Shown here piece after piece: positions 41,147-49,553 of a stretch of 64,000 bases of DNA. The stretch lies in the NCBI GenBank assembly GCA_020632795.1, contig JACKEV010000015.1, positions 310,001 through 374,000 on the forward strand, in the 5' to 3' direction. Below the pieces are notes generated by a model, which ran no database searches, had not been told where the DNA came from, and saw nothing but the letters and a program-made list of their open reading frames with translations. The stretch comes from Alphaproteobacteria bacterium. Its GTDB lineage: Bacteria; Myxococcota_A; UBA796; CAJQPC01. Each line of letters starts with the position of its first letter. Position 1 is the first letter of the stretch. Position numbers and translations under genes: made by a program.

Positions 41147-41822
41147 GCGAACCCTGTTCTGGGTCAACGGCTCCATCCCGAGCTGGCAGGTGATGCTGGC
41201 TCTGCACGAGCAGGGCCTGCCCTTCGAATCGCGCCGCCTCAAGGTGATGTCGACGCCCAAGGAAACCCGCGCCCCAGCCTTCCTGGCCATCAACCCGCGC
41301 GGCCAGGCCCCGGTGCTGGTGGAGGACGGGGTCGTCGTCGTGGAGTCGATGGCGATCCTGCACTTCCTGGAGCGCCGCCACCCCGGCCTGCTGCCGAGCG
41401 AGCCCGCCGCGCTGGCCCGCGCCCTGGGCCGGGCGTATGAGGTGGAGCGCCTGCGATCGGCGTACCGGCCGCTGGAGATGCTGTTCCAGCCCGAGGCGCT
41501 CACCCCGAAGCGCCTCGCCGCCGCCCGGGCCGCGCCGGAGCGGGTGCGCGAGGAGTTGGGCCTCTGGGAGGCCCGCGCGGCGGAGGCTCCGTTCATCGCG
41601 GGCGAGGCGTTCAGCTTCGCGGACGTCGTCTTCTACCCGGCGCTGGCGTACCAGGTGCGGCGAGGGCTCAAGCTGGAGGGCTTCCCGCGCCTCGTGGACT
41701 ACGCGGCGCGGGTGGGGGCGCGGCCGGCGGCGGTAGCCGCGCGGCCGGTGGGGTGGGGGCGGAAGGCGGGGCGGGACCTGTTCGCGGAGGCGGGGACCCT
41801 GCATCGTGTCCGAAAGACCTGA
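41139..41822 (+). CDS. Glutathione S-transferase family protein
   Basis: A 227-residue soluble protein. The thioredoxin-like N-terminal domain has TLFWVNGSIPSWQVMLALHE, the Pro-containing INPRGQAPVLVEDG loop that binds glutathione, and VVESMAILHFLERRHPGLLP. The helical C-terminal domain contains FIAGEAFSFADVVFYPALAY, the conserved Asp region of the family. It lacks an obvious Cys at the active-site position; Ser12 or Ser15 may serve. The ATG has AGGAGG upstream and overlaps the isochorismatase-AlkB gene, so both probably act in one pathway, perhaps detoxification. Confidence 0.87.
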   Translation: MPERTLFWVNGSIPSWQVMLALHEQGLPFESRRLKVMSTPKETRAPAFLAINPRGQAPVLVEDGVVVVESMAILHFLERRHPGLLPSEPAALARALGRAYEVERLRSAYRPLEMLFQPEALTPKRLAAARAAPERVREELGLWEARAAEAPFIAGEAFSFADVVFYPALAYQVRRGLKLEGFPRLVDYAARVGARPAAVAARPVGWGRKAGRDLFAEAGTLHRVRKT

Positions 41823-41944
41823 GCCCGCGCTGGGATCGCGATCATTGTGCACAATCCCAAGAGGAGCTCAGATACCCGTTCTCCAGGACAATGATGACGC
41901 AACAGCGCCACGCCGACCACCATCAGCGCTGGAAGTCGGGACCC

Positions 41945-42748
41945 TCAATCGGGTGCCTGGGGCACCTGCAGGCGCCTCACATCCGGCACCGTGTGCAGAA
42001 TCCGTACCGTCGTATTCATGCTCTGAAGGGAGGCCTCGAAGAGTCGGTTCAGCTGATGTTGGATGATCGAGGGTCGAGGGGGTCGTGGGCCCACGATGGG
42101 TAGGCCCGCTCCAACAGGATTCTCCAGGATGGCGCTTCGCGCTGCCATGATCAGGGTGGTCTGCCCCGCCGGCTGCTCGCCTTCGAACCTGGCCTCCAGA
42201 GCCCGTTCGACTGTCGCCGCCACGCCAACGGGTCTCTGGTGGACAAGTCTGCTGTCGTCTGAGACCGTCATCGTGGTCAGTTGGCCGTCCCGGGTCTCCA
42301 GCAACAACCAGGCGCTGTGCTCGTCAGGCCGACCAGCGCCCGGCGGAGGCGGCCTCAACGCGGGGTTCGCGACGGACGCATCGTGTCGAATCTCATGGAG
42401 GCTGGACATGATCGCGCATTGATCGAGAGCGGAGGTCTCCAGGCTCCTGGCAGCTACGTCAAAGAGGGCGTCTGCTGGCAGAATCGGGGGGCGCGGGTGG
42501 GGAGTCTTGGGAAACTTGATCCCCGCCGCGATGGGGCTCACGACAACCATGATGACGAGGGACTCGTCCTGGGCCCTCTCGCTCTCTGAGTAGCCCTCCA
42601 GCATGCGTCGAACCTCATCCATCGCGTCCCCCCTGCGTAGATGTGCGACGCGCCGATCTCCTGTCAGGATCGTGGCGTAGGGGCGGCCGACACAGGTCTC
42701 CAGCAAGAGCCACTCGGTTCGCCCTCTGTGCAATGCAGGCATCTTCAT
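41945..42748 (-). CDS. Unknown protein with two internal repeats, partner of CHAT protein
   Basis: A 267-residue protein with no recognised family. It is made of two related halves: each begins with an 'xWLLLET(C/R)xGxxxTxxxxDxRxVHxR' stretch (EWLLLETCVGRPYATILTGD and AWLLLETRDGQLTTMTVSDD), continues with a helix and a hydrophobic strand (LVIMVVVSPIAAGIK, TLIMAARSAILENP), then a Pro-rich linker and a helix (LFDVAARSLETSALDQCAIM, LNRLFEASLQSMNTTVRILH). There is no signal peptide. Its ATG overlaps the CHAT gene's stop by four bases, so they are translated together. Codon use is less GC-biased than nearby genes, like that of the CHAT gene. A function with the CHAT protein is inferred. Confidence 0.7.
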   Translation of the reverse strand: MKMPALHRGRTEWLLLETCVGRPYATILTGDRRVAHLRRGDAMDEVRRMLEGYSESERAQDESLVIMVVVSPIAAGIKFPKTPHPRPPILPADALFDVAARSLETSALDQCAIMSSLHEIRHDASVANPALRPPPPGAGRPDEHSAWLLLETRDGQLTTMTVSDDSRLVHQRPVGVAATVERALEARFEGEQPAGQTTLIMAARSAILENPVGAGLPIVGPRPPRPSIIQHQLNRLFEASLQSMNTTVRILHTVPDVRRLQVPQAPD

Positions 42749-45700
42749 CTCTCCTCGGGTGTGGGCCCGGGAACCTGGAACAACACAAGGTCGTCCACCC
42801 AGGCGTCGGTGGTGCTCGAGCTTGACGTCTTGAGTCTGCGCAAGGCCTCCGCGGGATCGGCCCCATCATGGATGCTGCGCGCCAGGACATGGAAGGCCTC
42901 GGCAGCGGCATGATCCGGGATCTCCGACGGCGCACCGATCACGGCGCGCGCGCCCGCCAGCAAGAAGGCGTCAGCGAGGCTGCTGGAACGATACAGTCGA
43001 GCCGAGGTCCGGCCACCGTGGCTCGCGGCGATCAAGACGACAGGCTGGGACTCGAGGTGGCTGTTGACAATCTCAGCGCCGGACAACGCACGTCGACCTT
43101 GGGCGTCGGGGGACAGGAGCAGCTCAGGTTGTGCAGTGATTGCGTTGAACTGTGTGTGGGCATGAATCTCGATGAGGGACGCACGCCGCATACGCTCCAG
43201 GGCGTTGGACCTCGTCAAGGTAGGGCCGGTCAGGATGGACGCTGCGTTGTCGACCGGTGGGAGGGTGAGTCTGGGCCTGTTCAGCGTCGGGATGGGCTCC
43301 ACGGCGGCGATGATGAGGTGCTCCCCTCTGGCCGACGCGCCCTTCGGGCGGTCGGCGGTCCCCGCGTCAGCGATGAAGAACCAGGCGAGATCGCCGGGAA
43401 GCAGCTGTGGTTGGCCATGATACGGGGCGCGGGTCAGCACCGCGACGCGCTCACATCCCTTGAGTGTTTCTACCAGCTCCGGAGGGATGACATCGTCGGG
43501 ATCCGGGTGGGGTTGTCCAGGACGGCGCTCAAGTACGGTGCCGCGCGTGATCCCATCCACCCCAGCGACGGCGACGCCGACCCGCCCATCCACAGCGATC
43601 CCGACCGCACAGGATTCGGCGGACGGAGCGCCGAGCTCCTCTCGGAGCGTCTCCATGGCCTGCTCCGCTTCTCCGTGACGCATCAGCTCCAGGGCCAGCA
43701 GGCGATAGCTGTAGGCCCGCGCTCGCTCGGCCAGCTCTGGATCCGGTGACGCGGCCGCGCCGTCGATGGCCTCTCGAAGGCGCACTCTGGCGAGTCCAGG
43801 TTCCCGGTATGAGCGGGCTCGCCCCTCAATGTGGAGGAGAAAGGACGCAAGGTCGGGGGTCACCCCCTGCTGCATGGACTGGAGGTCCGAGATGAAACGA
43901 TCGTACTCGGCATCCTCAAGGCGCCCCTCTGCGGCCAGATGTGCGCGCACGAACGCCTCGTTGAGGTCCATGGACTCCTCCGGGCAGGAGGACTCCAGGA
44001 GCGCAAGCTGGTATTCTGCCTGTGCGAAGTCCAGCCGATTGACCGCTCCCAACGCCATGGAGATCCGAGGCTCCATCACGCTCCAGCAGTCCTGCTCATT
44101 CGGGGAGACGAACTCGCTGAGATAGGCGACGGCGAGGTCGTTGTAGCGGGACCCGTACTCGTCACGGGACATGTGCATGTCTCCGAGTCGGAGCCACGCG
44201 GAGCGCTGCAGGAAGAGGTCTCCTGTCCTGGCGGCCCGTTCGAGCATGCGATCCAGCGCCACACCCCCCAACTCCAGCTCCACAACCGAGATGTAGGCGA
44301 TGGCGATCAGCTCATCGAGCTGCGCGCAGGCGACGTCGACCCAGGGCTCAGCCGCACAGCTGTCCTCTACGTCGCGCGCGCGCTGGAGAACCTGACTGTA
44401 GTCGAAGCCTCGAGCCATGATATCCGAGAGTTCATAGAACAGACTCTGGAATTCGAACCAGACGCTGCCGCTGGCCGCTGCGGCCTGTTTGTAGTCCTCC
44501 AGCAGTTCGAATGGGACCGTCCCGTTGTAGCGGCGTGTGATGAAACACATAAAAAGATCGTGATGCCCCAAGGCCATGGCCTCGGACATCGCGAGGTCCA
44601 GCTCCTTCTCACTGAGCGATATTCGGCCAGCCAGCCTTGAGTAGACGGATGCGATCCGGGCACGACGCGCATCAAAGCGGGCTCTGGTGCGCTCGATGTG
44701 GGTCTCCGCATGCCGATGGCCGGCTTTGCCACCTTCCCCGAAGATTGAGTCCAGTTGGGCGGCCAGAGGCTCAAGGGCAGCCAGTCGCTCTTCTGTATCG
44801 GCACCGCAAATGGCCTCATAGTAGGCTCGCTGCGCCAGGCTGGATGACTGCGTCGCCACGTCAGCCGGCATCGGTGTTCCCGTTGAAATCAGGGCTTGCG
44901 CAGCAGCCACGGCGGACCTCGCGGACACGCTGGTGCGTTGTCGCTCCTCCACCAACCGACGCTCCGCATCTGCAGCCTCCCTGGACCAGCCACCTGCGGA
45001 CACCTCCGCGCATCTGTGGTAGGCCTCCTCGCCCTGCCGATTGAGTCCCAGCCGTTCCAGGGCGATGGCCCGGTTCCAGAGGGCTTGGGGGTGCTTGGCA
45101 TTCAGATGGAGAGCCCGGGAGGTCAGGAGCAGCGCCTCCTCGTCGGCCTCCCTGTTCGTGGCCGGCTTCTCCTCGTCGGTCTCCCTGTTCGTAGCTGGCT
45201 TCTCCCCGTCGGCCTCCCTGCTTCTGGCTCGCGACAAGAGTACGGCTGCCCGATCACTCAACACATCAGCGGTCTCAGGCATTTCGCTCAAGATGTTCGC
45301 TGCGTCGTCAGGGTGCCCTTCGAACAGCGCTACGGCCACCAGGCCAGCTCGATCCTTACGGCGCTTCAGTTCAAGGACGACCTCGACAGGCACATCCCTC
45401 GTGGGAGCCACACTTGCCGAGCGCGTGGACCCGTCGAGCCTGTAGACGTCCGCGCCAGGGTGGGTAAGACGGACTTCGAGCGGAGGTTGGGTTTCAAGCG
45501 CCGCCGACAGCAGTTCTTCACTCGGGGTCAGCCTGATGCTGAGCGCACTCCACGCCCCCGTCGCCCAGAGCACGAGGAGCAGGACGGCGGCCACGATGAA
45601 CGCGGCGAGGAAGGCCAGGGCCCGGGGGGGCCGTCTGTCCGTGTAGTTCCCTCCGACGATCATCTGGTGGAAGACGGGACCCTGGTTGGTGACGTTCTGA

Positions 45701-46029
45701 CTGTTACGCTGAGCGTCACGCGCCGGCACGTTTGAGACAGGATGAACGTGCTGCGTCATAGAACGGTACGCAGATCTCACGGTCAGGATCTCGTCCTGCC
45801 GGTGCGAGAAGAGTGCATCATCCGCGAGCAGGCGCAGCATCTCATGGACGAGCCCCCGTGACTCAAGGAGCACCACGGCGTCATGCGCGACGTTACTCAT
45901 GGGTGCGTCGGACCCCGGCAGGTCGTCGACGAGAAGACGGGTCTCCGGATGCCTTCTCAGCCATCGCAGCAGCTCGCCAGAGGAGCTGAACAGGGAGCGT
46001 AGCAGCTCCTCTGCACGCGGGGAAGTCAA
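42745..46029 (-). CDS. EAD-TM-TPR-CHAT protein lacking the catalytic cysteine
   Basis: About 1094 residues. Residues 1-80 (SPRAEELLRSLFSSSGELLR, VAHDAVVLLESRGLVHEMLR) match EAD1-type effector-associated domains. A short beta motif follows, then a membrane segment at 137-158 (AFLAAFIVAAVLLLVLWATG). Residues 180-860 are TPR-like helices. The C-terminal 200 residues are a CHAT domain: His958 in IEIHAHTQFNA aligns with the catalytic His, but VVLIAASHGG has Ala1002 where active CHAT proteases have Cys (SAC motif). It therefore looks like a pseudo-protease. The TTG at 46029, with AGGAGG nine bases upstream, is preferred over an ATG at 46125. The partner gene at 41945 is coupled. Codon use differs from the surroundings. 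Confidence 0.75.
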   Translation of the reverse strand: MTSPRAEELLRSLFSSSGELLRWLRRHPETRLLVDDLPGSDAPMSNVAHDAVVLLESRGLVHEMLRLLADDALFSHRQDEILTVRSAYRSMTQHVHPVSNVPARDAQRNSQNVTNQGPVFHQMIVGGNYTDRRPPRALAFLAAFIVAAVLLLVLWATGAWSALSIRLTPSEELLSAALETQPPLEVRLTHPGADVYRLDGSTRSASVAPTRDVPVEVVLELKRRKDRAGLVAVALFEGHPDDAANILSEMPETADVLSDRAAVLLSRARSREADGEKPATNRETDEEKPATNREADEEALLLTSRALHLNAKHPQALWNRAIALERLGLNRQGEEAYHRCAEVSAGGWSREAADAERRLVEERQRTSVSARSAVAAAQALISTGTPMPADVATQSSSLAQRAYYEAICGADTEERLAALEPLAAQLDSIFGEGGKAGHRHAETHIERTRARFDARRARIASVYSRLAGRISLSEKELDLAMSEAMALGHHDLFMCFITRRYNGTVPFELLEDYKQAAAASGSVWFEFQSLFYELSDIMARGFDYSQVLQRARDVEDSCAAEPWVDVACAQLDELIAIAYISVVELELGGVALDRMLERAARTGDLFLQRSAWLRLGDMHMSRDEYGSRYNDLAVAYLSEFVSPNEQDCWSVMEPRISMALGAVNRLDFAQAEYQLALLESSCPEESMDLNEAFVRAHLAAEGRLEDAEYDRFISDLQSMQQGVTPDLASFLLHIEGRARSYREPGLARVRLREAIDGAAASPDPELAERARAYSYRLLALELMRHGEAEQAMETLREELGAPSAESCAVGIAVDGRVGVAVAGVDGITRGTVLERRPGQPHPDPDDVIPPELVETLKGCERVAVLTRAPYHGQPQLLPGDLAWFFIADAGTADRPKGASARGEHLIIAAVEPIPTLNRPRLTLPPVDNAASILTGPTLTRSNALERMRRASLIEIHAHTQFNAITAQPELLLSPDAQGRRALSGAEIVNSHLESQPVVLIAASHGGRTSARLYRSSSLADAFLLAGARAVIGAPSEIPDHAAAEAFHVLARSIHDGADPAEALRRLKTSSSSTTDAWVDDLVLFQVPGPTPEER
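45137..45235 (-). repeat. 33-bp tandem repeat within the CHAT gene
   Basis: Three copies of a 33-bp unit encode 11-residue repeats of the form EKPATNRExDE, in a linker between the membrane segment and the main TPR block. The third copy is diverged. The repeats are charged and probably unstructured; copy number could vary between strains. Confidence 0.75.
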
Positions 46030-46309
46030 CGTCCGTACCCTCCTGATGGGATTCGCTTTACCAGATGGGAAGTAGTGGGGCAACCATCGAGAGAATGGCC
46101 CACCATCGTCGTTTTGTGATGACATGCCGTTCAACAGGCGAGCCCGAGGCACGGAACACGAGCGTTCGCTCAACCACAGGCGTACTCAGCAGCCCACCCC
46201 GGCCTGCTGAGTACAGCCAGCCCCGCTGGAGAAGCTGCACCTCACCGCCGACGCCGCAGACGTGCTCCGCGGCGAGGTGGCGCTGTAGCCCCCCGCGCTG
46301 AAGGCGCCC

Positions 46310-47986
46310 TCACTCCTCCCAGATCACCTTCTTCTTCGCCGCGTACCACGCGTCGAGGTTGTCGACGTACATGCTCTCGATCGCGTTCCGGCGGATCTTC
46401 TGCGTCGGGGTGAGCTGCCCGCCCTCGATGGTCCAGCGGTCCTTGGCCACGGCGATGAAGCCGACGACCTCGAACTCCTCGATCTGGCGGTTGACCTCGC
46501 CGAGCAGCTTCTCAAAGTGGGCGGTGACCTGGGCCTTGACCGCCGGGTCCGACACCTTGGGCAGCCAGTCCTCGGCGAGCTGGACCACCACGTGGGTCTT
46601 GGGGTAGCCGGAGCCCGCCACCAGGGACAGCTCGATGTGGGGGTCGTTGTTGAACAGGTTCTCGATGGGCGCGGGGGCGACGTACTTGCCCTTGGAGGTC
46701 TTGAACAGCTCCTTCACCCGGCCGGTGATGCGCAGGCGGCCCTCGCCGTCGATCTCGCCGCGGTCGCCGGTGCGCAGGTAGCCGTCGGGGGTCATGACCT
46801 CGGCGGTCTTCTCGGGATCCTTGTAGTAGCCCACCATCGTGCCGGGGCCCTTGACCAGGATCTCGCCCTCCTCGCTGAGCTTGCAGTCCACCTCGGGGTG
46901 GGGGTGGCCGATGTAGCCGGCGCGGCCCTTGCCCGGGCGGGTGAGGTGCGAGAAGTTGAAGTTCTCGCTCATGCCGTAGCCCTCGAGCAGCTCCAGGCCC
47001 AGGTTGCGGTACCAGGCCAGCAGCTCGGCCGGGATGGGCGCGGAGCCCGAGCCGGCGAAGCGCACGTGCTGGAGGCCCAGGTTGGTCAGGATCTTCTTCT
47101 TCACGATGCCCGAGAGGATCGGGATCTTGAGGAGGCGGTTGAGCTTCTTGGGCGGCATCTTGGAGAACACGCCGAGCTGGAACTTGAGCCAGAGGCGGGG
47201 CACCGACACGAACAGGGTGGGCTCGGCGCGGTTGAGGTCCTTCACGAAGGAGTCCAGGCTCTCGGCGAAGTAGATGCGGAAGCCGCAGTACAGCGAGAGG
47301 CACTCGGACAGCCAGCGGTCCATCGCGTGGGCCAGCGGCAGGTAGGACAGGATGCGCTCGTCCTTGGTGGCGGCGAGGGTGCGGGCCAGGCTGACGGTGG
47401 GCGCGGAGATGGTGCGGAAGTTGTGGAGCACACCCTTGGGGCGCCCGGTGCTGCCGGAGGTGTAGATGATGAGCGACTGGTCCTCGGCGTCGCGGGTGGG
47501 CCGGCCCTCGATGGGGGTCGCGGCCTGGGTGACCTCATCCCATTCCGGGTAGTCGGTGGGCGGCGCCAGGGGGAAGGCGATGCAGGGCAGGTCGTCGGGC
47601 ACGCCCAGCTTCAGCTCGTCCCACATGTCGAGCTTGCCGACGAACAAGAGCTTCGCCTCGCTGTGCTCCAGGATGTAGGCGACCGTGTCGTGGGCGAGGG
47701 TCGGGTAGAGCGCCACCGAGACGTGCCCCGCCATCCAGATGGCCAGGTCCGCCATGAAGAAGTGCGCGCAGTTCTTGCTGATGATGGCGATCTTGGACTG
47801 AGGCTCCAGGCCGAGGCCCTGCAGGTGGCCGGCCATGCGGCGGGCCTCCTCGAGCACCTGCGTGAAGGTGTACTCGGTGACCTGCCCCCCGTCGTGGGGC
47901 TGGACCAGGTAGACGTCGTTCGGGCGGGCGTCGCAGTGGCTGTAGAAGCGCTGGAGCAGGAGGTCACTGTCACGAAGGTCGGCCAC
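46310..47986 (-). CDS. AMP-dependent long-chain acyl-CoA synthetase
   Basis: A 558-residue ANL-superfamily enzyme starting with GTG. It activates fatty acids as acyl-adenylates and transfers them to CoA. The adenylation motifs are intact: IIYTSGSTGRPKGVLHNFRT (P-loop), LELLEGYGMSENFNFSH, GYLRTGDRGEIDGEGRLRIT and GRVKELFKTSKGKYVAP, with the C-terminal catalytic Lys in LTPTQKIRRNAI. Overall it resembles FadD/ACSL-type long-chain enzymes of myxobacteria. It lies between the CHAT operon and a divergent ferritin-like lipoprotein gene, apparently monocistronic. Chain-length preference is unknown. Confidence 0.93.
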   Translation of the reverse strand: MADLRDSDLLLQRFYSHCDARPNDVYLVQPHDGGQVTEYTFTQVLEEARRMAGHLQGLGLEPQSKIAIISKNCAHFFMADLAIWMAGHVSVALYPTLAHDTVAYILEHSEAKLLFVGKLDMWDELKLGVPDDLPCIAFPLAPPTDYPEWDEVTQAATPIEGRPTRDAEDQSLIIYTSGSTGRPKGVLHNFRTISAPTVSLARTLAATKDERILSYLPLAHAMDRWLSECLSLYCGFRIYFAESLDSFVKDLNRAEPTLFVSVPRLWLKFQLGVFSKMPPKKLNRLLKIPILSGIVKKKILTNLGLQHVRFAGSGSAPIPAELLAWYRNLGLELLEGYGMSENFNFSHLTRPGKGRAGYIGHPHPEVDCKLSEEGEILVKGPGTMVGYYKDPEKTAEVMTPDGYLRTGDRGEIDGEGRLRITGRVKELFKTSKGKYVAPAPIENLFNNDPHIELSLVAGSGYPKTHVVVQLAEDWLPKVSDPAVKAQVTAHFEKLLGEVNRQIEEFEVVGFIAVAKDRWTIEGGQLTPTQKIRRNAIESMYVDNLDAWYAAKKKVIWEE

Positions 47987-48148
47987 GGAGTTCTTCTCCC
48001 GGAGGAAGGGGGCTTGGGATTGCTATCTTGCGATGCCTCGAAAATCCAGAGGACGCGGGCGGATTTCCGATCGCGGGCGGGACGTTCGAGGGGTGGGGAC
48101 GGGCTCAGGTGGTAGTCTGCCACAGCCTGCGTCCGGACGGAGGTCTCC

Positions 48149-49522
48149 TTGTCCGCTCCTGTCCCGCCTGACCACGCCCTGCGCGCCGCCATCGCGCTCG
48201 GCCTCGCCCTCGCCGGCTGCGCCACGACGGCCACGAGCGGGCCACCTCCTGCCCCGGAGCCTGCGGTCCCGCCCTCTGTTTCACCCCCCCTTGCGGTGCC
48301 CCCTGCCGTCCGGCCCCCGTTCGCTTCGCCGGGACCCTCGTTGTTCAACGACAACTGCATGAACGGTGCCTACCTGGGCCCGGGCGAGGATCTGAAGCTG
48401 GCGCGGGCGGTGGACAGCCTCCAGCTCCGCTGCGAGGACCAGAAGGGCCCCACCAGACTCGGTGGGGCCGTTGTGGTCTCCACCATCGGCACTCCCTGCG
48501 CGAGTGCGAGCGACGCCGACGCCTGCGCGGCGGCCCTGTCGGCGAGCTGGGCCGGCGATGGCTACCTGGTGACCCGCTACAACCCGATGGGCTGCATCAA
48601 CCACTACCTGGTATGGACCGCAGGGGACGAAGTCGGGACCGTCCGCACCCGCGAGGCCCTGCTCGCGCTCCTGGGCCCCGTCGACACCCTGGCCGACGCC
48701 GACCTGCTCATCTGGGCGGACGGCTACGAGCCCCTCTGCGTGGGCGACGTCACCGAAGGCGGGGTGGAGGTCCAGGCGAAGCGCCGGATCTCGGACTGCC
48801 CCATGCAGACGAACACCTACGTCCTGACCGTGAGCCCCACCGGTCAGGTCTCCGAGGTCTCGGTCCAGGAGGGCCCCCAAGGCCCCTGCATCGGGCGGCT
48901 CGCCCCCGGCGCGCCGGAGCCCTGCCTCAGCGCGCAGGTCGGGCGGTGGCTGGCTGGGGTCGCCGCCCTGGAGGCCGGCGCGGCGGTCGCCTTCGCCCAG
49001 CTCCGCGACGAGCTGGTCCACCACGGCGCACCCGAGGCCCTCGTCCGGGCCGCCGAGACCGCCGTCGCCGACGAGCAGCGCCACGCCGCGCAGGTGGGCA
49101 CCCTGGCCCGCCGCTACGGCGCGGACCCCCTGCCCTGCGACGCGGCGCGGGTCCCCCTGCGCAGCCTGGCCACCATCGCGGAGGACAACGCCGCCGAGGG
49201 CTGCGCCCGCGAGGTCTGGGGCGCGGCCGTGGGCCTCTTCCAGGCGCAGAACGCCCGGGATCCGGCGGTGCGGGAGGCCATGACCGCCATCGCGGCGGAC
49301 GAGCTGGCCCACGCGGAGCTGTCCCGGGCCCTGCAGGCGTGGCTCCTGCCCCGGCTGAGCCCGGCGGCGCGCAGGCGGGCCGCGCGGGCACAGCGCCGGG
49401 CGTGGCGCCGGGTGGCAAAGACCGCGCAGGCGCCGGCCGAGGCGGTGTTCACCGAGGCGCTGGGGCTGCCGACGCCAGCGCAGGCGATGGCGCTGCTGGA
49501 CGGGGTGAGTCGGGCGGGGTGA
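48149..49522 (+). CDS. Lipoprotein with C-terminal ferritin-like domain
   Basis: A 457-residue lipoprotein using a TTG start with GGAGG six bases upstream; signal HALRAAIALGLALAGC. A Pro-rich linker and a Cys-rich domain (residues 70-250; GCINHYLVWTAGDEVGTVRT, CPMQTNTYVLTVSPTGQVSE) follow. Residues 265-400 form a four-helix bundle with ferritin-like metal ligands: ETAVADEQRHAAQV (ExxH), NAAEGCAREVWGA (Glu) and ADELAHAELSR (ExxH). This suggests a di-iron or manganese site outside the cytoplasm, possibly metal binding or oxidation. The C-terminus is basic. The substrate is unknown. Confidence 0.72.
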   Translation: MSAPVPPDHALRAAIALGLALAGCATTATSGPPPAPEPAVPPSVSPPLAVPPAVRPPFASPGPSLFNDNCMNGAYLGPGEDLKLARAVDSLQLRCEDQKGPTRLGGAVVVSTIGTPCASASDADACAAALSASWAGDGYLVTRYNPMGCINHYLVWTAGDEVGTVRTREALLALLGPVDTLADADLLIWADGYEPLCVGDVTEGGVEVQAKRRISDCPMQTNTYVLTVSPTGQVSEVSVQEGPQGPCIGRLAPGAPEPCLSAQVGRWLAGVAALEAGAAVAFAQLRDELVHHGAPEALVRAAETAVADEQRHAAQVGTLARRYGADPLPCDAARVPLRSLATIAEDNAAEGCAREVWGAAVGLFQAQNARDPAVREAMTAIAADELAHAELSRALQAWLLPRLSPAARRRAARAQRRAWRRVAKTAQAPAEAVFTEALGLPTPAQAMALLDGVSRAG

Positions 49523-49553
49523 GAGGCCGCGGGTGTTCAGAGCAGGATGAGCC

